Assembly: GCA_009797885.1 (NCBI GenBank)
Contig: WNKP01000018.1
Coordinates: 1-64,000 of the forward strand
Origin: Flavobacteriaceae bacterium GF1
Lineage (GTDB): Bacteria; Bacteroidota; Bacteroidia; Flavobacteriales; Flavobacteriaceae
DNA length: 64,000 bases
Direction: 5' to 3'
The position numbers and the translations under genes are program-made. The notes under the pieces are model-generated. The model made no database searches, had not been told where the DNA came from, and saw only the letters and a list, made by a program, of their open reading frames with translations. Shown here piece after piece: positions 1 to 10,300 of this stretch. How positions within the stretch are numbered: the first letter of the stretch is position 1; every line of letters begins with the position of its first letter.

Positions 1-3000
1 AGCTGTACCGCCACGGTGACCGTGGGGGACAGCACGCTCCCCACCCCAGGTTGCCAGGACATTAGCGTGGAACTGGGTGCCACGGGCAGTGCAGCGATCA
101 TCACATCGGACATCGACAACGGCTCCTCGGACAACAGTGGTACCGCCCCTTCCCTTTCCCTGGACAGGACGACTTTCGGCTGTTCCGATCTTGGGGACAA
201 CACGGTGACCCTTACCGTAACGGACGCCAGCAGCAACTCGGACAGCTGTACCGCCACGGTGACCGTGGGGGACAGCACGCTCCCCACCCCAGGTTGCCAG
301 GACATTAGCGTGGAACTGGGCGCCTCGGGCAGCGCAACGATCGCCATGTCGGACATCGACAACGGTTCCTCCGACAACTGCGGGAGCATTACCCTGGCTT
401 TGTCCAAGACCGGCTTTGGTGCCACCGATCTGGGGGACAACACGGTGACCCTTACCGTAACGGACGCCAGCAACAACTCGGACAGCTGTACCGCTACAGT
501 GACCGTGGAGGACAAAACGGCCCCCACCCCAAGTTGCCAGGACATCACCGTGGAACTGGATGCCTCGGGCAGCACAACAATCGCCACCTCGGACATCGAC
601 AACGGCTCCTCCGACAACAGTGGCACCGCCGTTACCCTTTCCCTGGACACCACCAGCTTTGGCTGTTCCGATCTGGGGAACAATACGGTGACCCTTACGG
701 TAACGGACGCCAGCAGCAACTCGGACAGCTGTACCGCTTTGGTAACGGTGGAGACCGTTCCAAAGGCCGTGTGTAAGGCAGCGACAATTCGATTGGACGT
801 CAATGGAACGGCCAACCTGACGGCCGACCTTGTGGACAATGGTTCCTATGTTGCCTGCGGTAGCGTCACCCTGGCGTTGTCCAAGACCAGCTTTAGCACT
901 ACCGACCTTGGGGACAACACGGTAACGCTTACCGTAAGGGATGGCAGCAGCAACTCGGACAGCTGTACGGCAAAAGTGACCGTATTGAACAACTCAGACC
1001 CCATAGCTTCCTGCCAGGACATCACCGTGGAACTGGACGCCTCAGGCAGTGCTACGATTGCAGCAGCGGATATGGACAACGGTTCCTCCGACGACAGTGG
1101 TACATTAACCTTTTCTCTGGACAGGACCGGTTTTGGTTGTTCCGATGTGGGGGACAACACGGTGACCTTGACGGTAACGGACCCCAGCAACAACTCGCAC
1201 ACCTGTACCGCTTTGGTGACCGTGGAGGACGTAACTCGGCCAACAGTTGTGTGCCAAGAGCTGACACTTCAATTGGGCACTAATGGTACGGCTACCCTGA
1301 CCACCGACCTTGTGAACAACAATTCCAGTGACGCCTGTGGGATTGCCTCCATGGGGCTGTCCCAGAGCAGCTTCAGGGTCGATGACCTCGGTGACAACAC
1401 GGTGACCCTAACCGTGACCGATAGCAACAGCAACACAAATACCTGTACAGCTAGGGTAATGTTGGAAGATATCATGTCCCCCACGGCTGACTGCAAGAAT
1501 ATAACGGTACAACTGAGCGCTTCGGGCAGCGTAACGGTCGAGGCGGCGGACGTGGACAATGGCTCCTCCGACAACAGCGGTACGGTGTCGTTTTCCTTGG
1601 ACCGGGATCCGACTGTTTTTACGGCCTCTGACCTTGGGGACAATACGGTGACCCTTACCGTGACCGACCCCAGCAACAACTCAAAGACCTGTACCGCTCT
1701 GGTGACCGTAGAGGACAACACGCTCCCCACCCCAAGTTGTCGGGACATCAGCGTGGAACTTGGTGACACGGGCAGCGCAACGATTGCCGCGGCGGACGTG
1801 GACAACGGTTCCTTCGACAACAGCGGCACGGTGGTGCTATCCCTGGACAAGACCGGTTTTGATTGTTCCGATGTAGGGCAGCACACGGTGACCCTTACCG
1901 TATCGGACGCCAGCAACAACTCGGATACCTGTACGGCCACGGTGAACGTGGGGGACAACACGCTTCCCACTCCAAATTGCCGGGACATTAATGTGGAACT
2001 GGGTGCTATGGGCAGCGCAACGATAGTGGCAGCGGACGTGGACAATGGTTCTAGTGCAGCTTGTGGGAGCGTTACTTTGGACCTTTCCCTGGATAGTTTT
2101 GATATCACCAACCTCGGTGATAACACGGTGACCCTTACGGTTAGGGATAACAACGGCAGCACAGACAGCTGCACCGCCATGGTAACCGTGGAAGACAAGA
2201 TGTCCCCCATGCCAGGTTGCCAGGAAATTACCGTGGAACTTAGTGCTACGGGCAGCGCAACGATTGCAGCGGCGGACGTGGACAACGGTTCTTTCGACAA
2301 CAGCGGCACGGTGTCGCTATCCCTGGACCGGACCGGCTTCGGTTGTTACGATGTAGGGAATAACACGGTAACGCTTACCGCAGTGGATGGCAGCGGTAAC
2401 TCGGACAGCTGTACCGCTACGGTAACGGTTCAGGATGTAACCCCGCCGACGGCCGTGTGCCAACAAGAGGAGGTAACGCTCCAATTGGGTGCCAATGGCG
2501 CGGCCGTTTTGGATGCCTCCCTTATGGATAACAATTCGAGCGATGCCTGTGGAAACGTCACCCTTAGGGTGCTCCCCAGCAGTTTTACGACTGCCCACAT
2601 CGGTACGAACATAGTGACCCTGACGGTGACCGACCCCAATGGGAACGAAAATACCTGTACGACCATAGTGGACGTGGAGGACAATACTGCCCCCATAGCC
2701 ATTTGCCGGGACATTACCGTGGAACTGGACGAGACGGACAGGGCAACGATCACTGCGGCGGATGTAGACAATGGCTCCTTTGATGGCAATGGTGGCCCGG
2801 TAACCCTTTTTCTGGACAAGACAAGTTTCAACTGTTCCGACGTGGGGGCCAACACGGTAATCCTCACAGTGGGCGATGGCAACAACACGGCCAGTTGCAC
2901 CGCAACGGTGACGGTCCGGGATGTGACCTTGCCAATGGCCGTATGCCAACAACAAGCGATAGCGCTCCAACTGGGTGCCAATGGTACGGTCGAGCTTGAT

Positions 3001-3400
3001 GTTTCCCGTGTGGATAACGGTTCCGCTGATACCTGTGGGAACGTTACCCTGGGTGTAGTCCCGAGCAGCTTTACGGCCTCCCATCTGGGCACAAACACGG
3101 TGAGCCTGGCGGTGAACGACAGCAATGGCAACGTTGCGACCTGTCAGACCGAGGTGACTGTGGAGGACGATACGGCCCCGACAGCCATTTGCCGGGACAT
3201 CACTGTGGAACTTGCGACCGGCAGTGCAACGATTGTTCCGACGGAAGTGGACAACGGTTCGGTAGACAATAGTGGTGAAACGGTGTTACTCTCTCTGAAC
3301 AGGACCAATTTTGGCTGTTCCGATGTAGGGCAGCACACGGTGACCCTTACCGTGATTGACACCAGTGGGAACACTGATCGCTGTACCGCTACAGTAACGG
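1..3400 (+). repeat. Tandem ~240-bp coding repeats
   Basis: Units of about 237-249 bp recur about 14 times in frame. Bases 1-77 recur almost unchanged at 244-320 (period 243 bp). Later units diverge progressively and alternate between two subtypes: one with FGCSD before the TVTLTV strand, and one with a cysteine early in the unit (ACG or SDACG). The array can expand or contract by recombination and may be collapsed in short-read assemblies. Confidence 0.85.
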
Positions 3401-4191
3401 TAACCTCTTCCTTGCTGGCCATTGTTACGAACAACGGACCAATCTGTCAGGGCTCTCCCCTGCAATTAAACGAGATAAGCGGACTGGGGACCTCATGGTC
3501 ATGGACCAGTACCGGGGATGCCGTATTCAATGATCCAACTTTACAAAACCCGGAAGTGACCAATGTATCAGACGGGGAAGCGTTCACCGTTAGGGTTACC
3601 CTTGCCAATGGCTGTACCGGCATGGGAACCACCATGGCCTTTGTTCTGGAAGCCCCTATCCTGAAGGCGGAGGGTGAACAGGTATTCTGTCCTTTGGAAA
3701 ACCCTACGGTATCAGATTTGGTGGCCTTCGGTAACGGTACCGTACACTGGTATCCAGACGCAAACAGTATTTTGGAACTGGAAGGTGATGTTCCCCTTGA
3801 GGGCGGTACCTTCTATTACGGACTGTTGGAGGACGAAAATGGATGTGTTTCCGATTGGGTCGAAGTCGCGGTCAGGACTACCATGCAGGGGTGTGACGAA
3901 ATACCGGGCCTGAACAAACGTGGGTTCTCACCGAATGGTGATGGGATCAACGACACCTTTTCCATTTCTTGGCTGAAGGTCGATTATCCCAATTACACCA
4001 TGTCGGTCTATGACCGTAACGGCTCCCTGGTGTACAGCGGGAACATAAGCACACCGGACTGGGATGGCAGTGCAGACCGTGGCATTGTCCTTGGGGACGG
4101 CCTACTGCCCAATGGGGTGTACTACTACACGATAGATTTCAGGGACGGAACCACACTGCCGGTCCAGGGAATCGTCTATCTGCACCGATAA
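1..4191 (+). CDS. Secreted tandem-repeat (HYR/Ig-like) protein with T9SS type B sorting domain, 5'-truncated
   Basis: The reading frame is open from base 1, so the true start lies outside the window. About 14 tandem units of roughly 80 residues (to about residue 1135) each carry a start like CQDI-VEL, a DNGSSDN segment, a TVTLTVTD strand and a closing CTATVTV, with two or more cysteines per unit. This is typical of HYR/immunoglobulin-like adhesive repeats. A PKD-like part and another small beta domain follow. The last ~95 residues (FSPNGDGIND, then a WDG motif, then GVYYYTIDF) form the gliding-motility-associated C-terminal domain (CHU_C, T9SS type B) that directs export through the type IX system. 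The protein is expected on the cell surface or released, probably for adhesion. Adjacent repeats are nearly identical at DNA level. Family assignment is confident; the ligand is unknown. Confidence 0.9.
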   Translation, partial: SCTATVTVGDSTLPTPGCQDISVELGATGSAAIITSDIDNGSSDNSGTAPSLSLDRTTFGCSDLGDNTVTLTVTDASSNSDSCTATVTVGDSTLPTPGCQDISVELGASGSATIAMSDIDNGSSDNCGSITLALSKTGFGATDLGDNTVTLTVTDASNNSDSCTATVTVEDKTAPTPSCQDITVELDASGSTTIATSDIDNGSSDNSGTAVTLSLDTTSFGCSDLGNNTVTLTVTDASSNSDSCTALVTVETVPKAVCKAATIRLDVNGTANLTADLVDNGSYVACGSVTLALSKTSFSTTDLGDNTVTLTVRDGSSNSDSCTAKVTVLNNSDPIASCQDITVELDASGSATIAAADMDNGSSDDSGTLTFSLDRTGFGCSDVGDNTVTLTVTDPSNNSHTCTALVTVEDVTRPTVVCQELTLQLGTNGTATLTTDLVNNNSSDACGIASMGLSQSSFRVDDLGDNTVTLTVTDSNSNTNTCTARVMLEDIMSPTADCKNITVQLSASGSVTVEAADVDNGSSDNSGTVSFSLDRDPTVFTASDLGDNTVTLTVTDPSNNSKTCTALVTVEDNTLPTPSCRDISVELGDTGSATIAAADVDNGSFDNSGTVVLSLDKTGFDCSDVGQHTVTLTVSDASNNSDTCTATVNVGDNTLPTPNCRDINVELGAMGSATIVAADVDNGSSAACGSVTLDLSLDSFDITNLGDNTVTLTVRDNNGSTDSCTAMVTVEDKMSPMPGCQEITVELSATGSATIAAADVDNGSFDNSGTVSLSLDRTGFGCYDVGNNTVTLTAVDGSGNSDSCTATVTVQDVTPPTAVCQQEEVTLQLGANGAAVLDASLMDNNSSDACGNVTLRVLPSSFTTAHIGTNIVTLTVTDPNGNENTCTTIVDVEDNTAPIAICRDITVELDETDRATITAADVDNGSFDGNGGPVTLFLDKTSFNCSDVGANTVILTVGDGNNTASCTATVTVRDVTLPMAVCQQQAIALQLGANGTVELDVSRVDNGSADTCGNVTLGVVPSSFTASHLGTNTVSLAVNDSNGNVATCQTEVTVEDDTAPTAICRDITVELATGSATIVPTEVDNGSVDNSGETVLLSLNRTNFGCSDVGQHTVTLTVIDTSGNTDRCTATVTVTSSLLAIVTNNGPICQGSPLQLNEISGLGTSWSWTSTGDAVFNDPTLQNPEVTNVSDGEAFTVRVTLANGCTGMGTTMAFVLEAPILKAEGEQVFCPLENPTVSDLVAFGNGTVHWYPDANSILELEGDVPLEGGTFYYGLLEDENGCVSDWVEVAVRTTMQGCDEIPGLNKRGFSPNGDGINDTFSISWLKVDYPNYTMSVYDRNGSLVYSGNISTPDWDGSADRGIVLGDGLLPNGVYYYTIDFRDGTTLPVQGIVYLHR

Positions 4192-4295
4192 AAAACAAAC
4201 AGGAACGGAACGTCCAAAGCAATTACACATAAAAGCAAGGACGCACGAACCGCTTTCGGCACTGGCACCCTTATGCTTTTGCCACTACTTCCTAA

Positions 4296-4844
4296 TTAAA
4301 CGGAACCACTTTTATTTTTTCTCTTTTGCGTTCCATAATTCGGATTGAACCAGGCCATATGCAACGGGGTCTCAAATTGTGATTCCGTAACGAATATTTT
4401 GTCTTTTTGACGTCCTTCGTTTATGAAACCAAGACTTGTATAAAACCTTACATTGCGCTCGTTGTGTTCTCGTGTGTACAATTCGATTCTTTTAATGGAG
4501 GGCATGTCATACTTTACCTTGTCCAGGAAACTCCCGAAAAGTTTTCTTCCAATTCCTTTGCCTTGGCTGTCCGGGTCAACAAGGATTGTTAAGTCCGTTA
4601 GCATATGTTGAAAAGCATGGATTTTTGGAGTATATGCATGAATTTCCCCCACAATTTTCCCCCTTATCGTTGCAATGAGGATGAGTCCATTTTCAATGGA
4701 CAAGGTCAATAACTCAGTGATATATTCCCGATTAATCTCATTTGTTTTGCGAATTATTCCATCTGAAGCTCCTGCCACTTTTTTATAAAGATGCAACAGT
4801 TCTGGTGCATGTCGGTATCCCGCCTTTGTTATTTCCAGTTCCAT
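4296..4844 (-). CDS. GNAT family N-acetyltransferase
   Basis: 182 aa, close to the usual single-domain GNAT length. The acetyl-CoA pyrophosphate-binding motif A is clear (VDPDSQGKGIGRKL, about residues 89-102), followed by a motif B region with N-x-R-x-x-FYTSLGF typical of the family. The substrate cannot be read from sequence. The gene starts 8 bp after the stop of the universal stress protein gene on the same strand, so it is probably the last gene of the efflux module 1 transcript. It faces the repeat-protein gene tail to tail. Confidence 0.85.
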   Translation of the reverse strand: MELEITKAGYRHAPELLHLYKKVAGASDGIIRKTNEINREYITELLTLSIENGLILIATIRGKIVGEIHAYTPKIHAFQHMLTDLTILVDPDSQGKGIGRKLFGSFLDKVKYDMPSIKRIELYTREHNERNVRFYTSLGFINEGRQKDKIFVTESQFETPLHMAWFNPNYGTQKRKNKSGSV

Positions 4845-4852
4845 TTTTGGAA

Positions 4853-5680
4853 TTAAAGATAGCGACTCTCGTGGGCATAGGTCAAAAGTGGAATGTCCGT
4901 ATGACTCAAAATTCGTTCAGCGGACAGGTGGGCATGGGCCATATCAATTTTTGAGCTTTCACGACCAATTTTTAATCCTATAATATCCACGGGGTTGCGA
5001 TTTACATAATGAACCACCCCCATGTCTACCGTTTCTTCATTGACTATTTCAATTTCACGGTCGACAATATCATGAACGGAGCAGAATTGGTAAAATCGTG
5101 AAAGTACTTCGTTAGTGGACAACCAGTTCGCTCTGGAGTTGACATAGAGGAACCTAAGACTGGCACCGGCTGCCTTAACGAGTTTTTTGATGTTGCCCAT
5201 GGCTTTGGTAGGGGTATTTTGAAAGTCGGATACAAAAAGTACGGTCTTTACATGGGATAGGGACAAGGGCTTCTTTAGGCATAACACCGATCCTTCGGCA
5301 TGCCTGAGAATGTCTTTGGTCGTGGACCCTACCTTTTCCGGAACCTCAAAATCCTTGTAACCCAAAACCGTAAAGCTTATTTCTTCTGTACGCATGGTTT
5401 TTAGGATTTCCCTGGTCGCACCTTTATGGCCAATTTCAAAATGGACCCGATCAACTCCCCCGAGTTCATCCGTCAATACGGTCTTTAATTCGTGGTTCGC
5501 CGCTTTCTCGACCTTATCCGGTATTGTATCCAAAGCATTCGTTTTGTAGTAAGGAAAGTCCGATAACCCAAGGGCATGGAGCACTTTTAGCTCCAGATTC
5601 AGTTGGGAGGACAGTTCATTGCCAAACCGCAACGCGTGTTTGGCTTCTTCGGAAAAATCAAAAGGGACTAATACTTTCAT
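4853..5680 (-). CDS. Universal stress protein, two tandem UspA domains
   Basis: 275 aa, the double-domain length usual in Bacteroidota. The N-terminus (MKVLVPFDFSEEAKHALRF) is a canonical Usp beta1-alpha1, and a second Usp-like half starts near residue 143 (VKTVLFVSDF). The clear G-2x-G-9x-G-[ST] ATP-binding signature is not obvious, so ATP binding is uncertain. Cytoplasmic. Its ATG overlaps the TGA of the upstream 97-aa gene by four bases, so the two are translationally coupled. It lies in the efflux module 1 gene string, which suggests a stress link but does not prove one. Confidence 0.85.
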   Translation of the reverse strand: MKVLVPFDFSEEAKHALRFGNELSSQLNLELKVLHALGLSDFPYYKTNALDTIPDKVEKAANHELKTVLTDELGGVDRVHFEIGHKGATREILKTMRTEEISFTVLGYKDFEVPEKVGSTTKDILRHAEGSVLCLKKPLSLSHVKTVLFVSDFQNTPTKAMGNIKKLVKAAGASLRFLYVNSRANWLSTNEVLSRFYQFCSVHDIVDREIEIVNEETVDMGVVHYVNRNPVDIIGLKIGRESSKIDMAHAHLSAERILSHTDIPLLTYAHESRYL

Positions 5681-5970
5681 TGTTCTATTGTTTTATTGGG
5701 ATTAGTTGTTTTGGGATCATACTGGCCAAACCTGGTGGGCCAGTTTTCAGTTTTTAGTTTGCCATAGTCTCCAAGAACTACGGGAATGATGTTTTCTTTT
5801 TGGAATTCTTTTTTGGACGGGGTCAACCCTGTGGGTTGCTGTTTTTCTTCCGGTATACCTGTTGTCATGGAAAGGCTCATTAGGCTGTCCATTACCATAA
5901 GGGTATTAATACCGCCAACTCCTCCTGCACTAAAGAGATTACCGTCATTATTTCTTTTTTTCTTTTCCAT
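5677..5970 (-). CDS. Hypothetical small protein
   Basis: 97 aa, unrecognised. It begins with a basic stretch (MEKKKRNN), then a Gly-rich segment (SAGGVGGIN) and a Met-rich hydrophobic patch (TLMVMDSLMSLSMTT), and ends hydrophilic. There is no signal peptide. It starts 11 bp after the TolC stop and its stop overlaps the start of the universal stress protein gene, so it is a coupled operon member. This tight packing is the main evidence that it is a real gene. Confidence 0.55.
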   Translation of the reverse strand: MEKKKRNNDGNLFSAGGVGGINTLMVMDSLMSLSMTTGIPEEKQQPTGLTPSKKEFQKENIIPVVLGDYGKLKTENWPTRFGQYDPKTTNPNKTIEQ

Positions 5971-5981
5971 TGTATTTCGGT

Positions 5982-7319
5982 TTAGATTTTTCCTATCAGG
6001 TTCCTTAGGCTGATATGTGCAATCATCAAATCTGCCTGTAGTTCCACTACACTGATCTGTGCGTTCAAGAGGGAGGTCTGGGCGTCCCTAACGTCCAAAT
6101 TGGTTGCCTTGCCATTCTTGAATCGTTCCTCCGTACGCTCATACGCTTCCTGAAAGGTGTCCAGATTGAGCCGTTCACGTTCCAATTGATCTTCAATGAT
6201 GTTAATACGATTCACTTGGGTTACCGCATCGGTGACCAATCGGTCCTCCAATTGTTCCTTTTCCAGTAGGATGGCTTCCCTTTCAAGTTTGGCTGTCCGT
6301 ACCTCGGATTTGTTCTGACCACCATTAAAGATGTCCATAGTGATACGCCCACCCACGGTATAGCCCAGGTTGGTGATTTCGGCCAACTGTTGCACGTCAT
6401 TTTCCTGAAAGAAATATCCATAATTAGCGAATACCCCGATTCTGGGCAATGATCGCGATTTGGCCAGACCTATCTGATTTTCAGAAATCTGGACTCCTTC
6501 CCGGGCAAGCAATAAATTGGGATTATTGGCCAATACCTCCAATTTGATGTCCTCCAGCGAGGAGATTTCCATGGCCGTATAGATGGCGGTGACCCAATAG
6601 CGTCTTTCCGCTTCATACCCAATTAGGAAATTAAGGTCCCGTTTTAAAGTATTCTTTGCCAATAGTACATTATCCAATGTGGTCCTGTCCCGGTTCAGAT
6701 CGGTCTCGGCATTCAGTATATCAAGACCCGTTGCCTTGCCAAAGGATTTTCTATCCTTAATTCGGGTAATGCGCTCCTTGGTAATTTCCAGGGTTTCCAA
6801 AAGGAGTTCCTCCCTTCGCTGTAGCTTGGCAATCTCCAAAAAGAGTGTGGACACGGAGAGAATGGTTCCATTGATCGTGGCCCGTTGCTGTAGATTGGCC
6901 ACTTTATTCTCATTTTGCAGTAGCTTAAAGCGGTATTTTCCACTAAAGCCCGCAAATACCGTATAGTCCAACTGTGCCGTTCCCTGTAGGGTAGTGGAGG
7001 CCACCCCGTCTTCGTCAAAGCTTACCACGGGAGGGTTGGGTTGAAAGGTACGAATGGTCAGATCAGTGGCATTGTTGGTGTAATTGGCATCCCCGATCAG
7101 ACTAATGGTCGGCAGTAATCCCGCATTGCCCAAGCGGTTGCGTTCATTGGAAATTTCAACCCTTTTCTGTTCGATCCGTAGTGCTTGGTTGTTTTCCAAG
7201 GCCAGGGCAATGGCCTGTTCCAGGCTTAGGTTTTCCTGGGGCCTATCCTGTGCCGAAAGGGTTGGCACTTTTGTAAAGCTGAATACCAAAAACAGCCCTA
7301 TATAATGTTGAAGTTTCAT
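5982..7319 (-). CDS. TolC-family outer-membrane efflux protein
   Basis: 445 aa. A signal peptide ends near residue 23 (TLSA|Q) with no lipobox cysteine. Two outer-membrane-efflux repeats follow, rich in coiled-coil helix, with the usual NPNLLLAREGVQISENQIGLAK helix start and a C-terminal helix with NGKATNLDVRDAQ. It is the trimeric exit duct for the RND pump encoded 12 bp upstream. A paralogue of similar length (441 aa) ends efflux module 2 at 56334-57659. Confidence 0.9.
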   Translation of the reverse strand: MKLQHYIGLFLVFSFTKVPTLSAQDRPQENLSLEQAIALALENNQALRIEQKRVEISNERNRLGNAGLLPTISLIGDANYTNNATDLTIRTFQPNPPVVSFDEDGVASTTLQGTAQLDYTVFAGFSGKYRFKLLQNENKVANLQQRATINGTILSVSTLFLEIAKLQRREELLLETLEITKERITRIKDRKSFGKATGLDILNAETDLNRDRTTLDNVLLAKNTLKRDLNFLIGYEAERRYWVTAIYTAMEISSLEDIKLEVLANNPNLLLAREGVQISENQIGLAKSRSLPRIGVFANYGYFFQENDVQQLAEITNLGYTVGGRITMDIFNGGQNKSEVRTAKLEREAILLEKEQLEDRLVTDAVTQVNRINIIEDQLERERLNLDTFQEAYERTEERFKNGKATNLDVRDAQTSLLNAQISVVELQADLMIAHISLRNLIGKI

Positions 7320-7331
7320 CTCTTTTCTGAA

Positions 7332-10300
7332 TTAGGATAATAGTCTACGTTCTTCTACCAATTCGATATCAATACTGGCGGCAGTAACTTCTTTTTTACG
7401 CCTTAGGGTCTTATGGTAAAACACCTTTATACCATTGATTACAGTGAGCATGGAGGGCAGGAAGATCAATGTCAGTATGGTTCCAAAAATTAGTCCATAG
7501 GCTATGGCAATGGCCGTTGGTTTCAAGAACTGGGCACTGACCGAATTGTTCAATAACAGTGGAGCTAAACCAAAAACTGTGGTAATGGTGGTCAGGACTA
7601 TAGGTCTGAAGCGTGAAATGGCGGCTTCCTGAAGGGCCGCTGCTGCATTCTTTCCCGTCCTGATCAGGTCGTTATAGGTAGACAATAACACCAAACCGTT
7701 ATTGATAAGAATTCCCCATAGGGCGATCATCCCCAAAATGGAGAAAATGCTTACGGGGACATCATGGACAAAGGAGCCCCAGGCCACCCCCACAAAGGCG
7801 AAGGGCAACATGGACAAAATGGCAATGGCCTTACCAAAGGAGCGGTAGTTAAAAAGCACAATGGCGATAATCAGGATAAACACAATGGTCGATGGTCCCT
7901 GACTGCTGCTTTGGGTTTCCCCGCTCAATCGGGCTTCCCCTTCCAAGGTATAGCGCAGATTGGGATACTTTCCTTTGATTTCCCTTAAAATAGTGGCCTC
8001 AGCTTCCGCAAGTACTGCGGGGACCGAAGTCATTAAACTGGCCACATCCGCCTCCACACGAATCTCGCGGATACCGCTTTGATGATTGATTTCCCTAACA
8101 CCCACCTTTTCTCGAAAAGTGGCGATTTCCCCAATGGGATAAGATGCTCCCGAGGGTGTGATAAAACGCGCGTTTTCCAACTGATCCACACGTTTTCTAT
8201 CCGTTTCATCGTAACGGAGCCATACTTTTACCTCTTCGTCCCCACGCTGTAAACTTTGTGCTTCAAGGCCAAAAAACCCCTTACGGATTTGGTTGAATAC
8301 CTGTCCTTCGGACAGTCCTAAAAAGCGGGCCTTGGGCGTGAGTTCCATTTCCAGTTCCGGCATTCCTATCTTATCCGTATCGGTAACGTCCTTCAGATCG
8401 TCCCGTTGTTCCAAATAGCTGCGAAGCATCCTTTTGGCATGCCTTACCTCTTCAAAATTGGTCCCCAAAAGGGCAATGGAAACAGGTTTTCCAAACACTG
8501 CAATACTACCATAAGAGAGGTTGGTTGCCTCAGGAATTGGCCCAACCTCACGTCGTATGGCATCTGCTATTTCAAAGCTAAGGATACCCCTTCGGTCACC
8601 TTCCATCATATAGATGTTGACCAAACCTTCATCCGTGTTTGGTCCGAGGATGCGTTCCGTATAATTGATGATATCTTCGCCGTCCTCGCGTTTCTCCCTG
8701 TACACTTCGTTCACTTTCCAAATGGCTTCCTCAATCTGTTGCAATCGTGCATTGGTGATGCTTTCATCCGTACCTAGGGGCAGTTCCAGTTTGGCCGTTA
8801 TCACGTCTTGGTCAATGGTAGGGAAAAAAGTTCCCTTGATGAGTCCAGAACCCATGGCACCAACGGTCAATACCATAAAAATGATGACCAGTGCAATACC
8901 TGCAATGGGCCTACGGACAAAAAACTGGATGACTTTCGTATAGACCTTATCCCTGAACCATAACAGGGAATTGTTGGTCGCCTCGGTAAGTTTCCAAGGC
9001 CTGTCCTTTTTGGTCAGCGCCCTGGAACGCGCAATGTGTATGGGTAAAATGAAAATAGTTTCCATAAGGGCAATAAAGAGTGTGGCGCATACCACAAAAG
9101 AGATATCCGAGAAATAGTCTCCCAATTGGCCATCCAGGAAGAAAAACAATGAAAAGGCCAGTGCAGTGGTCGCCAAGGATGCCATAATCGCGGGAATGAC
9201 TTCAATCGTCCCTTTTACGGCGGCTTGCAGTGGACTAAGGCCCTCAGTATACTTCTGATAGATATTTTCCGCTACGACAACACCATCATCCACAATGACC
9301 CCAAGGACGACAATCATTCCAAATAAGGACACCTGGTTAATGGTAAGATCGTAGAAATTGGAAAGGATGAACATGCCCAAAAGGGCCACGGGAATCTTGA
9401 AGGCCACCCAAAAGGCCACCCGCGGGTTTAGGAAGAGTCCAAGTATAATGAGTACAAGCAATATCCCTTGCCATGCATTGTTCTGGAGTGTACCAATGGC
9501 ATCGTTTAGGGAGATGCTCTTGTCTTCAATGATTTCCGCAGCAATACCTTCATGGGTTGCATTGAATTTGTTCAGATAGTCGTTCACGTATTCTGCATTC
9601 TCCAAGATATCTTCTTCCGCTCTTGAAAAAACCTTTAAAATCACGGCTTTTTTACCGTTGATATAGGTACGGTCCGGCTTATCGGCAAAGCGATCGTTCA
9701 CATCCGCAACATCCTCGAGCCTAATGATTTTTCCATCAACCGATGTTTTTATCACAATGTCCCTTAACCCTTGTGCGGTGTACGAACGATTGTCCAAACG
9801 CAGTAAAATGTTTGCACTGCCCGTTTTCAGTTTCCCCCCCGATGCCTTAATGTTTTCACGCTGAATGGCGGCACTGACCTCATCAAAGGTAATGTTGTAG
9901 GTTCTAAGGTCACTTTCACGAAAGCTGACCTCTATTTCTTCCTCCGGATACCCTGAAAGGATGATTTGGGAGAGTTCCGGTGAGAACAAAAGTTCATCCT
10001 TGATGTTTTTGGCATAATCCTTTAGCTCCCGAACACTCTCACTACCGGTTACCGCAATGGTCATGGTGTAGTTTAAAATCTCTTCCTTGAAGATTGTAGG
10101 GCTTTCGACCTCTGCCGGAAAGGTGGTGATGCGGTCCACCGCATTGGTCACATCCTGTAATACCTCATTGGGGTCTGCATCGTCCAGAATTTCTACCTTG
10201 ACGTTGGCAAAACTTTCTTTTGCGGTGGAGGTGACGCGGCGTACACCCTTTAGACCATCAATATTGTCCTCAATCTTATTGACCACATCGGTTTCAAGCT

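Noticed and set aside
846-3635. Long minus-strand ORFs (up to 346 aa) inside the repeat gene
   Set aside because: They are shadows of the repetitive GC-rich coding sequence on the plus strand; their proteins are repetitive and unlike any family.
4264-4287. TGGCA/TGCCA hairpin between the convergent repeat-protein and acetyltransferase genes
   Set aside because: Only five base pairs with a large loop; too weak to call as a terminator.
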